A DNA stretch of 64,000 bases from Alloalcanivorax gelatiniphagus (GCF_005938655.1 NZ_VCQT01000025.1:143934-207933), one strand, 5' to 3'; positions 46,621 to 57,062 are shown, counted from the first letter of the stretch. The notes: a model not told the origin generated them from the letters alone. Numbers and translations are program-made.

Positions 46621-47661
46621 TTACATTCTTTTACCCGGTAGCGGGCGCAGGGCCATGCGGCTGAGCATCAACAGCGAGGCACTATAGTAATCGTCATCGC
46701 GCTGCGGAGACACCGGGATGGATTCACCGTCGCCCAGCAGCAGCGCACGCACCGCCATGCCGCCCCGGGACAGGGGAAATTCCGCAGTTTCGTCGGTGGT
46801 CAGGTCCACCCAGGCCGGCGGGCGCGGCCGCATCCAGAAACGGCGGATACCATCCAGCGCCGGCGCCTGGCCCAAGCCCATCCAATAAAAATACAGAGGG
46901 ACCCGCACCGCCTCGAAACCGAAACGGGGCGGCCAGGTGTCCGGCAGGGAAAGAGTGCCATCCCGGCTCAGGCGCAGCCAGTCGGGCACCAGCATGGCAT
47001 CGCCGAAGCGCGCCTGGTGCATCAAACGGGCGCCGTCGTACATCAGCCGCCGCCAGGGACCGTTGGGTTCCAGGCGCGCGAACTCGTTCAGCGCCGGCAT
47101 CACCCAATAGGAGGGATTGAGGTCCACATAGCCGTCATGGACGAAGCCTTCGCGGCCCGGCAGCAACACCAGATAACCGCCGTATTCGAGCAGCAGGTGG
47201 CGGCGGATGGCCTCACGCAGCTCGCGGGAATCCGCCCGGTAGCGGTCCACGTGCCAGCGGCTGGCGGCCTGTTCCAGGGCCCAGGCAATCAGCAGGTCGC
47301 CGTCGGTGGCGTTATTGGGGTCGAGGACCGGGGATTCGGCGCCGGGTTTATAGCGCCAGGTGTAAAGCCCGTCCACCGGCCGGCGCAGGTGCTTACGGGT
47401 CCAGTGGTAGAGTTTCTCGAAACGGGGGCGGTCGTCGAAATACACCGCCATGAGCATGCCCCAGCCCTGCCCTTCCGTGTGGCTGACACCGTCATTGCCG
47501 GTATCCACCACCCGGCCGTCGTCCTTCATATAGAGTTGCTGATAATGGCGCCAGCCGATGTCCTGCGCCGACGCGCCCAGGGGCAGCAACACCATGCCGA
47601 TCAGCAGGGCCAGCAGCCAGCGGGCCAATGGTCTGGAGCTGGAGTCATCCTCAACAGCCAT
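46621..47661 (-). CDS. bcsZ: Periplasmic cellulase of the cellulose operon (GH8)
   Basis: Endo-beta-1,4-glucanase that trims or proofreads nascent cellulose. 346 residues from the ATG at 47661, which overlaps the bcsD stop by 11 bases; the longer frame is a bcsD shadow. Signal segment PLARWLLALLIGMVLLPLGA then SAQDIGWRHYQQLYM. The general acid is E63 in GVSHTEGQGWGM and the catalytic region DGDLLIAWAL follows, both typical of GH8. The C-terminus is complete. GalU follows after 84 bp. Confidence 0.93.
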   Translation of the reverse strand: MAVEDDSSSRPLARWLLALLIGMVLLPLGASAQDIGWRHYQQLYMKDDGRVVDTGNDGVSHTEGQGWGMLMAVYFDDRPRFEKLYHWTRKHLRRPVDGLYTWRYKPGAESPVLDPNNATDGDLLIAWALEQAASRWHVDRYRADSRELREAIRRHLLLEYGGYLVLLPGREGFVHDGYVDLNPSYWVMPALNEFARLEPNGPWRRLMYDGARLMHQARFGDAMLVPDWLRLSRDGTLSLPDTWPPRFGFEAVRVPLYFYWMGLGQAPALDGIRRFWMRPRPPAWVDLTTDETAEFPLSRGGMAVRALLLGDGESIPVSPQRDDDYYSASLLMLSRMALRPLPGKRM

Positions 47662-48124
47662 AGCAGAATTCCAACGGGCCTCCCGTTTGGGCCTTGAGCA
47701 CTTGTACTTCCACCGTGCGGTCGCCGCCCTGGTCGCGCAGCCAGGCGCCGTAGGCGCCGCCCAGCAGCGCCGCCAGCGCGCCGGCCCAGGTTTCGCGCAC
47801 GGCGCCGTCCAGGCGCGGCCAGGCATCGTGCACGATCACGATCATCTCCGATTCGCCATGAAACTGGCACCAGCCCCAGTCCAATTGGTGCCAGCGCCGG
47901 TTGATGGCCGCCTCCAGGCCCTCCACAGTGTCCTGCTCATCGATGGGCAGATCAGCGGCGATCTTGGCGCCCAGGTGACCGAAAAAAGCCAGCATCTCCT
48001 GGCTGCCGGCGCTGGCGTTCAACTCTTCCACCAGGGCGGTCATGAACAATCGCCATTGGCCGCTGAACTGCCGGCCCCGGAAATACTCCAGCGAGCGTGC
48101 CTGATTCGCGGTCGTTTTATCCAT
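47651..48124 (-). CDS. bcsD: Cellulose synthase subunit D
   Basis: Periplasmic BcsD of type I cellulose operons, which forms ring-like scaffolds that help arrange glucan chains. 157 residues from the ATG at 48124 (MDKTTANQARSLEYFRGRQF), preceded by GGAG at good distance; a GTG two codons earlier overlaps the bcsC stop. Typical features: FFGHLGAKIAADLPI and LDWGWCQF, then a C-terminal GPLEFCYGC end. Its presence beside a BcsP-like gene defines the operon type. Confidence 0.88.
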   Translation of the reverse strand: MDKTTANQARSLEYFRGRQFSGQWRLFMTALVEELNASAGSQEMLAFFGHLGAKIAADLPIDEQDTVEGLEAAINRRWHQLDWGWCQFHGESEMIVIVHDAWPRLDGAVRETWAGALAALLGGAYGAWLRDQGGDRTVEVQVLKAQTGGPLEFCYGC

Positions 48125-48126
48125 GA

Positions 48127-51100
48127 TCACGGCTCCATGGTGTACAGCAGGTTGATCATCGCGGAGGTTTCAGAGTAATCCCCGAACGTATCGTAATCGA
48201 TGCTGGTGCCCAGGCTGAACGCCGGCGACAACTGATAGTCGAGCCCGGCACCCAGGTTGAGACCGAAACCGCTCTTGCTTTCGGCATCGTAATACGAGGC
48301 CGTGGCGATGCCGGCGTCCACCAGGATATCCATCCACTGTTGCTGTTCATCCAGAGTGGGGAAATACGGTGCGCTATCCACCGTGTAGCTCTGGAAGCCC
48401 GGCTGCAGACGAGCGTTCCAGCTCACCCGGTTATAGGTTTCCTTGTAGGTAATCGGGAACGCCAGGCTGACGTAATCCTGCGGGCTGAAGTAACCACCAT
48501 GGCCATAGGTGAACTGCCCCCGGTTTTCGTCAAAGCTGCGGTAATTCAGGTGCACGCCGGTTTGCAGCGTGCGCCAGCGTTCATTGATGGGCTTCACATA
48601 GGCGCCCAGGTTGAACACCGCCTCCTGGTTGGTATCCACATTGTGGCCCTGGTAGCTGTAGAAACCCAGGTCGCCGTAGCTGCCCACTTGACCGTTGTCA
48701 TAGGCCAGGCCGATCTCCGCGCCGGAGCGGGTCACGCCACCCCAGCGGTCGCCGGTGACCGGGTCCTCGACGCCGGCATAGGACAGCAGGCTGTCGGTGA
48801 CCGCCCGCCGCTGGGCGGTGAGGCGCAGGTTGGTATTGCTGGCCACGCGGGGCGCCCAGGTAATACCACCCACCAGGTTGGTGACCTCGAAGCCATAAGG
48901 GGTGCTGCCGATGTCACCGCTGAAGGCGCCGTCCCGGTAGCCGAACGCCACCGCCATGCCGGCATCGCTCTGGTTGCCGTAGGCGGCGGCGCGCCGGTAG
49001 GCCCCGGCCCGCGCCGCCACGTCGCTGACCAGTTGCCGCACGGCGGCGGCACGGGCCCGGTAGTCGGCGGTGTTGGTGGCGTCCAGGGAGAAGTCACTGC
49101 TGCCGAATTCACGCTGCAGGTAGTTGTCCACGAACTGCCGTTGCTCGTTGCTCAGGGCGTCCAGGTCGATGCCCGACTCGAACAGCACATTGCGCTGCAC
49201 GCTGCTCTCGAAGTTATCCTGGGCGTCGTCGAGCTGGTTTTCCGCGTTGGCGAGCTGATTCTGCCGTTCGTTGAAAGTGCTCTGGGCCTGATCAAGCTGC
49301 GACTGGCGGGTCTCCACCGCCGCCTGCAACGCCGCCAGTTCCTCTTCGGTGGGGTTGTTGGCGTTGAGCAGATCGTCCTGGGCGTCGTCCAGATTCTGCT
49401 GGGCGGTGGTGACGCTGGTCTGGGCGGCGTTACGCTGGGCCTCGGCGGTGCTGAAGGCCCCCTGGGCGGCGTCCAGATTGTCGGCCACGTCATCGATGCC
49501 ATCGATCAGATCACCGACGCCGCTGAGCTGCTCCACCACCGCCGAGGCGGCGGCGGAACTGGCGCCGGTGGCGCCGAAGCGGGTCGCCGCGTCACCTTCC
49601 AGGGTGCCCGCGTTCAGATATACCGGCGAGGCGGTGGCGGTGAAACGCCCACCGCCGAACGGCACCGACGACAGGCCGATGTCGCCACGGATCTCGGTGA
49701 GCTGGCTGAGGCCCTCCTCACCGTCGCGGAAGCGCAGCGACAGACCGCCCTGCCCCTTCGGCGACAACGAGCGGCGCAGGTCGTCGCGCAGGTCGTCGAT
49801 GCGCACCAGCCGCTCCTGGCTGGGGGCCGGGCGCACCGGTTCGGCGGCGGCCGCCCGGCGCTCGCTATAACCGGAGCCCGAGTCACCGGCGGCGTAGGCG
49901 CCGCCCATGGTGTCGGCCCGGTCCGGCCGGCGCCAGTCGCCGGCCCAGGCCTCGCCGCCACCGCCCTGGTAGGGGCTGGCCGGGGTCGGCGTCGCTGGCG
50001 CCGAGTCATAGGAGCGGTTCAGGTAGCCACGGGCTTCGCCATCCGGCTGCCAGCGGCCGGCCACGCGGGTTTCCCCGGGCAACCAGACGCCGGCTTCGCC
50101 GTCCTTGTCACTGCTGGGGCCGAACGCCGCCCAGCGACCGTCTTGGCGGGACCGGACGCCGTCGCGGAACGGATTCACCACACCGACCACCGAGGGCCCA
50201 CCGCTGCGCTCCATGCCCGCCGCCTGATTGGCGAAGGTGAGCGCCTGGCGTTTGTCGCCCTGGGCCTCGGCGGTGCGCGCCGCCAGCAGCAGCAGTTCCG
50301 GATCTTCCAGCGGCGCCACTTCGCTGAGCAGCGCCTCCGCCCGGTTGGCGTCGCCGGCGCCCAGGGCGGCGGCCACCGCGCCGCGCCGGGCCACCACGTC
50401 ACCGGGGTCCCGTTGCAACTGCCATTGGAACACGCTGGCGGCGTCGTCGAAGCGTTCGCCTTTGAGATAGAGATTGCCCAGTTCGTGGAGCAGGGCCGGC
50501 TCCCGGGGGCGCCGTTCCAGTTCCGCCACCAGCACGTCGTAGGCCTGGGCCAGCTCGCCGTCCTCACGCAGGGCGGTGACCTGGTCCAGCAGCAATTGAT
50601 CGCGGGTGTCGTTGAGGGCAGTGCGGGCCGCGGTGGCGTCCCCGGCGCGCCGGTCGAGCAATGCCATCAACCGCCGCGCCTCGCGCTGATTACCGGTGCG
50701 CGACAGCACCGAAGCGTGGCCAAGGAACGGCGTCACCGCATTGCTTTCGCCCAGGTGCAGGTCCAGGTCGCGGCGCACCAGCGCCACCGCCAGGGCGTCC
50801 TCGCCCTGGTCCACCAGCAGGCTGGCCACCTGGCCCAGCTCCGCGGAGTCGTTGGGCGGGTTGCGGTAGAGATCGTCGAGGGCGTTTTCCACCTGCCATT
50901 CGTCGCCCTGGGACAGGACCCGGCGCAGACGTGCCACCCGGGCGCCACCGCGAACCCGGTCGCGCAGTTGGTTGATGGCGTCATCGCGCTGAGCCGCCGG
51001 AATACGGTCGAGCAGCGCCTGGGCATCTTCCCAGCGCTGCTGTTTTTCCGCCAACAGGGCGGCCACCTGCAGATCGGTGGCGCTGGGGTTGCCGTCCAGC

Positions 51101-52653
51101 AGCGGGTCGATCAGCGCCCGCGCCCGGCGCGGCTGGCCCTGATCATCGTAGAAACGGGCCAGGGACAAACGCGTCCAGGGGTCGTTCGGCGCCACCGCCA
51201 TGGCTTCCCGCAGCGATTGCTCACCGGCGCCGGGGCGGCCGGCGGCGATCAGGTCCTCGCCCTGCTGGCGCAGGCTGTCCACCCGTTGCTGGCGCAGATA
51301 GCTCAGTTGTTGCTGGGCCGCCGCCGGCAGCTTGGCGAACTCCGCGTCCGCGTCCTGATAACGGCCCTGGGCCATCAGCGCCCGCACCAGGCCGGCCCGG
51401 GCTTCGGTCATCGCCGGCCGTTCCACCAGCAGGTCCCGGTACAGGCTTTCCGCCACCACCGCCCGGTCCTGGGCCAGCAGAATCTCGCCCTGCAACAGCT
51501 TGGCGTCACGGCCCTGGTTGCCGGCGGCGCGGGTCAGCGGGCGCACGTCCTGGAACGCTTTGTCCAGGTTGCCGGCGCGGAAGGCGGCACGAACCGCCGC
51601 CAACTGGCCATAGAAACGGGCGCTTTCCAGCGGCGGGCGCCATTCCGAGGCCTTGGAGGGATTCAGCTTGATGGCCCGCTCCAGGGAGCGTTGCGCTTCG
51701 TCGAAGCGCTCCCGGCGCAGCTGCACCAGGCCGAGCCCGGCCAGGGCGTCGGCGTCGTTGGGGTCATCCTTGAGGGCGGCACGGAACGATTGCTCCGCCG
51801 GGTCCACGCGACCCGCTTCCAGGGCGGCATAGCCCCGACCCCGGGCGGCGCGGGCCTGGTTGTCGGAGCGCGCCAGCTTGGCGGCCACTTCCCGGTCGTC
51901 GGGAAACTGCTCCAGGTACTGACGCAGCGGCGCCACGCTGTCCAGTGCGTCGGGCAGCCACATCAGGCCCTGGCGCCAGGCACTCTGCACTTCCTTCTCG
52001 GGCTTGGCGGTCCACAGGGCACGCAGCTGATCGATGCCCTGCTGGCGGGTGCCACCTTCGTAGGTCAGCACCTTGGCCAGGGCCAGCGCCACCCGGCGGT
52101 CATCTGGATTCTGCCGGGCCAGTTTTTCCAGGCCGGCGCGGGCCTCGGCCCGGCGACCATCCACACCGGCCAGGGTCTGGTAATACTCCAGCGCCAGGTC
52201 CCCCGGCGGCTTGCCGTTGAAAACCCGCTCGTAGCGCTCCACCGCCGCCTTGGCATTGCCGGCGGCGGCCAGTTGCCGGGCCTCGCGCAGCTGGTCGGCG
52301 TCCACGCCCTCCCGGCGTTGGCGGTCGTCCAGGCGGCTCACAAATTCGCTGTCCGGCGCCGCCTTGCGCAGGCGGTCGGCGTAACGCTGGGCGGCGGCCG
52401 GGTCACGGGTCTCCTCCAGCACGCTCATCTGGTAGAGCGCCGCCGGGTTGTCCGGGTCGGCGGTCAGCACCCGTCGCAGGGTGTCCGCCGCCAGGTCCGG
52501 CCGGTTGTTGGTGCGCCAGAACTCCGCCTGGTCCAGCAGCCGCTGCACCGAGGCATCACCGGCCGCCTGGGCCAGGGACAAGCCCGGCGCCACCGTCAGC
52601 GCGGTACCCAGCAGGCCGGCGGCCAGCCATCCATTGATGCGCTTCCCGTTCAT
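48127..52653 (-). CDS. bcsC: Cellulose export outer-membrane protein with a coiled-coil insertion
   Basis: Outer-membrane exporter: a signal peptide (LLGTALTVAPGLSLAQA), about 18-20 TPR motifs across residues ~35-800, a low-complexity Gly/Pro/Ala linker near 850-940, and a C-terminal beta-barrel ending YTMEP. At 1508 residues it is longer than E. coli BcsC (1157). An extra helical block at about residues 1037-1155 (49190-49545) is rich in Ala, Gln, Asn and Asp with heptad-like periods (AAQTSVTTAQQNLDDAQDDL; RQNQLANAENQLDDAQDNF). It splits the barrel between VYLNAGTL and FSGDIGSTPYGF. Start and stop overlap neighbours (bcsAB and bcsD) within the operon. Confidence 0.92.
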   Translation of the reverse strand: MNGKRINGWLAAGLLGTALTVAPGLSLAQAAGDASVQRLLDQAEFWRTNNRPDLAADTLRRVLTADPDNPAALYQMSVLEETRDPAAAQRYADRLRKAAPDSEFVSRLDDRQRREGVDADQLREARQLAAAGNAKAAVERYERVFNGKPPGDLALEYYQTLAGVDGRRAEARAGLEKLARQNPDDRRVALALAKVLTYEGGTRQQGIDQLRALWTAKPEKEVQSAWRQGLMWLPDALDSVAPLRQYLEQFPDDREVAAKLARSDNQARAARGRGYAALEAGRVDPAEQSFRAALKDDPNDADALAGLGLVQLRRERFDEAQRSLERAIKLNPSKASEWRPPLESARFYGQLAAVRAAFRAGNLDKAFQDVRPLTRAAGNQGRDAKLLQGEILLAQDRAVVAESLYRDLLVERPAMTEARAGLVRALMAQGRYQDADAEFAKLPAAAQQQLSYLRQQRVDSLRQQGEDLIAAGRPGAGEQSLREAMAVAPNDPWTRLSLARFYDDQGQPRRARALIDPLLDGNPSATDLQVAALLAEKQQRWEDAQALLDRIPAAQRDDAINQLRDRVRGGARVARLRRVLSQGDEWQVENALDDLYRNPPNDSAELGQVASLLVDQGEDALAVALVRRDLDLHLGESNAVTPFLGHASVLSRTGNQREARRLMALLDRRAGDATAARTALNDTRDQLLLDQVTALREDGELAQAYDVLVAELERRPREPALLHELGNLYLKGERFDDAASVFQWQLQRDPGDVVARRGAVAAALGAGDANRAEALLSEVAPLEDPELLLLAARTAEAQGDKRQALTFANQAAGMERSGGPSVVGVVNPFRDGVRSRQDGRWAAFGPSSDKDGEAGVWLPGETRVAGRWQPDGEARGYLNRSYDSAPATPTPASPYQGGGGEAWAGDWRRPDRADTMGGAYAAGDSGSGYSERRAAAAEPVRPAPSQERLVRIDDLRDDLRRSLSPKGQGGLSLRFRDGEEGLSQLTEIRGDIGLSSVPFGGGRFTATASPVYLNAGTLEGDAATRFGATGASSAAASAVVEQLSGVGDLIDGIDDVADNLDAAQGAFSTAEAQRNAAQTSVTTAQQNLDDAQDDLLNANNPTEEELAALQAAVETRQSQLDQAQSTFNERQNQLANAENQLDDAQDNFESSVQRNVLFESGIDLDALSNEQRQFVDNYLQREFGSSDFSLDATNTADYRARAAAVRQLVSDVAARAGAYRRAAAYGNQSDAGMAVAFGYRDGAFSGDIGSTPYGFEVTNLVGGITWAPRVASNTNLRLTAQRRAVTDSLLSYAGVEDPVTGDRWGGVTRSGAEIGLAYDNGQVGSYGDLGFYSYQGHNVDTNQEAVFNLGAYVKPINERWRTLQTGVHLNYRSFDENRGQFTYGHGGYFSPQDYVSLAFPITYKETYNRVSWNARLQPGFQSYTVDSAPYFPTLDEQQQWMDILVDAGIATASYYDAESKSGFGLNLGAGLDYQLSPAFSLGTSIDYDTFGDYSETSAMINLLYTMEP

Positions 52654-55600
52654 CGCTTTTTCCGTTCACCGTGTTCATTGAGACGCCGCGCGGCGCGGGC
52701 GCGCAGCAGCGGGACCAGGGTGCCGGCGATCAACACCAGCACGAACAGCGCGCACACCAACAGCACATCCGGGCGCTGGCCCAGTGCCCAGCGCAGCATG
52801 GTTGGCCAGTCACTATTGCCGTCCGGGCTGACCGGCTGGATGCGGAAGTTGCGCACCACCTCTTCCTCATCCAACAGCGACAGATCCTCGCCCATCAGCG
52901 CGCGGACCTCCTGCTGGTCCATCTCTCGCACCAGCGGCGCCAGGTCCGCCTTGTTATTACTGGTCAGCAGCACCATCTGCCGCTGGTCGTTGAGCGGCGT
53001 GTTGCCGGCGATGGCGCCTTGAATCAACGAGCGGCTGCTCAGCGCCCGATCCGCCGGCCCCCGTTGCAGGGGTTCGCCGTGCAGCACCCATTGCTTGATG
53101 CGCCCGATCAGGTTCGGCGAGCGCACCCGCAGCCGGCCGTCATTGAGATAATAAGGGTCGCGCAGCAGCGCCCGCGCCATCGGGTCGTCCAACGGCACCA
53201 GCGCCAGCCAGTGGCGGTCGGCCACCGAGCGCAATTGGTCGTCGCCCATGGCCACCGCCACTTTGTCCCCCACCACCCCGGTGGATTCGGACATCCGTGC
53301 CAATAAGGTAAAGGCCGCGTCCAGTGTCGACAAGGACGGTTTCTTCGGCAGCACCAGAGCGGTGCGGGCCAGGTCCGCATAGCGGTTGAACGGGAAGCCG
53401 GCGGCCACGAACGGCCGCAGGTTGGGCACCTCCGCCAGGTGCCAGGTATCGGTCAGGTCCAGGGTGGAATCCGGATACACCTGGCTGACCACGTCGGTGG
53501 GCAGGGCCACCGAGCAGGGGTCCGGGAAGCGGTACGCCAGGTTGAAATAGAAGGTCAGTTCGTTTTGTCCGTGAATCAGCGACGGCGGCACCCGCAGCAC
53601 CGCCTCTTCCTGACGCAGGGGCCCCATCGCCAGGCCCCAGAGATGTTCGAACAGGCCCCGGCGGGTGACCGGCAGCGCGCCCAGATACTGGCCGTTCAGG
53701 GCCACGTCCAGGCGCGACTTGTCGGTGTTCAGCCAGTCGCCGTCCGGGAACCGGTAACGCACCCGCAGCGGCACCGTGTCGCCGGGCCACAGTTCCAGGT
53801 CCGGGGCCACCTGGAACGGCACCCGGATCAGCGCCGGGTTAATGCCGCTGACGCGCAGCTGTTCCGGCGGCACCAGATCACCCAGGCGCAGGGGAATGGC
53901 GTCGCCGGCGTTCCAGCGCGGCGCGTCGTAGGGCCGGCTGGCGCGGGTGGACACCGCCTTGGCGGCCATCCGCTCGCCGGACAGCACGGTCTGGGGATAC
54001 GCCAGAAAACGGGCCGCTTCCACCAGGCCGTCGCCGTCCGCCGCCTGCAACACCAGCAGCTTGCCCCGGGTGCGCGGGTTGTCGGCCATGCGGATCATCG
54101 GAGTTTCGTAGCTGGTCGGCGTCATGCCATCCAGCGGCGCCTCACTGGTGGTCAGCACCACGGCGTTGTCGTCGGGCAGTTTATCCACCACCCGGAAACT
54201 CAATTCCCGGTACCGGTTCTGGGCGCCGAACCAGCTGGCCACCAGCGCGGCGGCGTGCACCTGGCGCGGGTCGTTGCGGTCCGACATGGCCAGCACCACT
54301 TCCACCGGGCCGGAGGCGGCCGGGTCCAGAAACGGCACCGGCAACAGATCCAGCCGGCTGGCCAGCGGCAGCCGTTCCACCGCCAGATTCAGCTCGGTCT
54401 CGGGCATGATCTGGGCATTGACGCGCGGGTCCAGCGGGTTCAGACAGGTCTGGTCGGCCACCCCATACAGCCGGAAGCCGAGCCGGTTATGATCCACCAA
54501 CAGCGCCGGATTGATCTCGAAGCGGTGCTCGTGAACCTTGCCATCGCCCTCGCGCAGGCTGATGCGCTGCACCGGCTCGCCGTTAAGGGCCACCACCAGT
54601 TCGCCCTGCCCCGCCGCCAGCGCCGGGTCATGGCGCAGCTGCAGCACCATGCTGGCGTCCACCACCACCTCGTCGGCGGGCAGCGATACGCCAACCCCGG
54701 CCTGGCCACCATCGCCGGTCAGCGTCAGGCCATCGGCCACCCCCAGTTGCTCCAGGGTAATGTTGCGGGGTTCCGCCGGCACCGGCGCCACCGACGCCGG
54801 CGGGCGCACCGCGCTGACCTGGGCGTCGCTGCCCTGGGCCAGGGCCGGACGTACCGCCAGCAGTACCAGCACCGCCACCAGGAACAACATGGCCACGGGC
54901 ATGATCCAGCGCCACAGTTTGCCTTCCTGGAACACCCGGTTGGCTTCGCGCTCCTCCGGGTCCCGGGACATCAGGTCCGGCAGGAACAGGCCCAGCACGC
55001 AGCGCACCACCGGCCAGAACGCCCGGATCGGGTGATCCTGGCGGCGCTCGCCCTCGCTCAGCCAGGCGTCGGCACGGCCCATCACGATGCGCACCAGGTT
55101 GCGGCGCTGCTTGATGTCGAGCTGGCCAAAACGCAGGCGGATATAACGGTGGTCGCCGCCCATCAGCTCCGCCGGCAGCAGTACCGAGCGGCCATTCATG
55201 ACCATCTCCACGAACTCCACCGCCTGATCCGGCAGCGCATTGTCCGGGTTACGCACCCGTCCGCCGGTCATCGACAGGTCCACGGTGCGGGTGGCCAGGG
55301 TGTGGCCATCGTCCATATACAGAGTCGCCGGCAAATCCAGTTCCACCCGCACCGAGCTGCGCACCTGGCGCCGTTCCCGGGCCACGGCGATGGTGGCCAG
55401 CAGAATGAACAGGCTGAAGCCGCCCCAGAACAGGTTCAGTGTCATAACATCGCGCTGTACGCCGTAGTAATCGTTCCAGTACCAGCGCACCGCGCCCCAG
55501 CCGAGGCCGGCCAGTAGCAGGAAGGCGGCGACCAGATGCGGCTTCACCGGGTTCACATCAAAGAAGGTTTCCTTGAGCAGCCCGCCTTTCTCGGTGACGT

Positions 55601-57053
55601 TGAATTTCCCGGCGCGGGGATTGAAGAACGTTACCAGGGTCGGTTTGATCAGGTGGAAACAGAGCGCCGACTCGTAGATCTCGCCCCACAGGGTATGCCG
55701 GAAGCGGCCGTTGAGCCGGGAGTTGGTATAGATGGCGTGGAACAGATGCGGCACCGCGTAGGCCAGGATCATCTGCGCCGAGGAGGCGATGATGTTCTGG
55801 CCGATCAGCAGGTAGGCCAGCGGCGCGGTGAGAAACACCACCCGGGGCAGCGGGAACATGAAGTGCAAGGCGGCGTTGAGGTAACACAGCCGCTGGGCCA
55901 GGGTCAGACCACGGCCGAACATGGGGTTGTCGAGCCGCAGGATCTGGGTCATGCCACGGGCCCAGCGGGCGCGCTGGCCGATGTGCAGGGACAGCCGTTC
56001 GGTGGCCAGACCGGCGGCCAGGGGCAGCCCCAGGAAGGCGGTGCGCCAGCCCTTGCGCTGCATCTTCAGTGCGGTGTGGGCGTCCTCGGTGACGGTTTCC
56101 ACGGCGAAACCGCCCACTTCGTCCAGGGCCGCCCGGCGGATCACCGCGCAGGAGCCGCAGAAGAAGGTGGCGTTCCAGAAGTCGTTGCCTTTCTGTACCG
56201 GCCCGTAGAACAGCTCGCCTTCCCGGGGCAGGCCGTCACCCACCGCCAGGTTGCGCTCGAACGGGTCCTGGGAATAGAAATAGTGCGGCGTCTGCAACAT
56301 GGACAGGCCCTGGTCCACGCAGAACCCGCCCACCGTGCTCTGCAGAAAACCGGCGGTGGGAATATGGTCACAGTCGAACACGCAGATCAGCTCGGAGTCG
56401 GTGAGCTGCATGGCGTGGTTCAGGTTGCCGGCCTTGGCGTGGTTGTGTTCCTCACGGGCGATGTAGCCGACGCCGGCGCGGGCGGCGAAGGCGGCGAACT
56501 CCTGGCGGCCGCCGTCGTCCAGCAGATAGATGCTGATCTTATCTTCCGGGTATTCAAGCTCCTGGGCCGCCAGCACCGTGTCCATCACCACCTGCAGGGA
56601 TTCGTTGTAGGTGGGGATGTAAACATCGACGGTGGGCCACTGGCTGACGTCCGCGGGCATCGGCGTGATGCCCCGTTCCAGCGGGAAAACGGTCTGAATA
56701 TAGCCGAAGAACAGAATCACCCAGGCGTACAGCTCGGCGGCGTACAGGCCGTAGCCGAGCACGTATTCAAAGCCGGTCTGGAATACCAGGGTTTCGGTGG
56801 TGCGCCAGTACAGGTAGCGGCTGGAGACCACCACCGACAGCAGCATCAACCCCACGGACGTGGAGCGGGAATCCGGGCTCAGTCGGTTGACCAGAATCGC
56901 CAGCACCGCGCCGCACAGCCCCAGCACGATCTGGTGGCTGGCATCCATCGGTGTGGTGATAAAGAAAAACAATGGCGGTGTTGCCAACAACACCGCCAGA
57001 AACAACATAATTCGCCCGCGCAGGGTATGCCCCCGATCCGTCCTGGCCGTCAT
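52650..57053 (-). CDS. bcsAB: Cellulose synthase, fused catalytic BcsA and BcsB
   Basis: Fusion of 1467 residues, as in Komagataeibacter AcsAB. The BcsA half has N-terminal helices, a GT2 domain with VDVYIPTYNE, DCD in VFDCDHIPT (about residue 223), TED in ETVTEDAHTA (about 318), QRARW (about 360), and a PilZ domain with RRQVR and DLSMTGG for c-di-GMP activation. After a helix near 720 comes the BcsB half with two carbohydrate-binding and flavodoxin-like repeats and a final membrane helix (VLLVCALFVLVLIAGTLV). UDP-glucose is polymerised and pushed to the periplasm. It lies 9 bp after bcsQ behind GAGGGG and overlaps the bcsC start. Confidence 0.95.
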   Translation of the reverse strand: MTARTDRGHTLRGRIMLFLAVLLATPPLFFFITTPMDASHQIVLGLCGAVLAILVNRLSPDSRSTSVGLMLLSVVVSSRYLYWRTTETLVFQTGFEYVLGYGLYAAELYAWVILFFGYIQTVFPLERGITPMPADVSQWPTVDVYIPTYNESLQVVMDTVLAAQELEYPEDKISIYLLDDGGRQEFAAFAARAGVGYIAREEHNHAKAGNLNHAMQLTDSELICVFDCDHIPTAGFLQSTVGGFCVDQGLSMLQTPHYFYSQDPFERNLAVGDGLPREGELFYGPVQKGNDFWNATFFCGSCAVIRRAALDEVGGFAVETVTEDAHTALKMQRKGWRTAFLGLPLAAGLATERLSLHIGQRARWARGMTQILRLDNPMFGRGLTLAQRLCYLNAALHFMFPLPRVVFLTAPLAYLLIGQNIIASSAQMILAYAVPHLFHAIYTNSRLNGRFRHTLWGEIYESALCFHLIKPTLVTFFNPRAGKFNVTEKGGLLKETFFDVNPVKPHLVAAFLLLAGLGWGAVRWYWNDYYGVQRDVMTLNLFWGGFSLFILLATIAVARERRQVRSSVRVELDLPATLYMDDGHTLATRTVDLSMTGGRVRNPDNALPDQAVEFVEMVMNGRSVLLPAELMGGDHRYIRLRFGQLDIKQRRNLVRIVMGRADAWLSEGERRQDHPIRAFWPVVRCVLGLFLPDLMSRDPEEREANRVFQEGKLWRWIMPVAMLFLVAVLVLLAVRPALAQGSDAQVSAVRPPASVAPVPAEPRNITLEQLGVADGLTLTGDGGQAGVGVSLPADEVVVDASMVLQLRHDPALAAGQGELVVALNGEPVQRISLREGDGKVHEHRFEINPALLVDHNRLGFRLYGVADQTCLNPLDPRVNAQIMPETELNLAVERLPLASRLDLLPVPFLDPAASGPVEVVLAMSDRNDPRQVHAAALVASWFGAQNRYRELSFRVVDKLPDDNAVVLTTSEAPLDGMTPTSYETPMIRMADNPRTRGKLLVLQAADGDGLVEAARFLAYPQTVLSGERMAAKAVSTRASRPYDAPRWNAGDAIPLRLGDLVPPEQLRVSGINPALIRVPFQVAPDLELWPGDTVPLRVRYRFPDGDWLNTDKSRLDVALNGQYLGALPVTRRGLFEHLWGLAMGPLRQEEAVLRVPPSLIHGQNELTFYFNLAYRFPDPCSVALPTDVVSQVYPDSTLDLTDTWHLAEVPNLRPFVAAGFPFNRYADLARTALVLPKKPSLSTLDAAFTLLARMSESTGVVGDKVAVAMGDDQLRSVADRHWLALVPLDDPMARALLRDPYYLNDGRLRVRSPNLIGRIKQWVLHGEPLQRGPADRALSSRSLIQGAIAGNTPLNDQRQMVLLTSNNKADLAPLVREMDQQEVRALMGEDLSLLDEEEVVRNFRIQPVSPDGNSDWPTMLRWALGQRPDVLLVCALFVLVLIAGTLVPLLRARAARRLNEHGERKKR

Positions 57054-57062
57054 TAAAACCCC

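Noticed and set aside
48340..53022. 1560-residue plus-strand open frame opposite bcsC/bcsAB
   Set aside because: Composition is His/Gln/Arg/Gly-rich in the way of GC-rich antisense shadows, no family is seen, and the minus strand encodes clear BcsC and BcsB.
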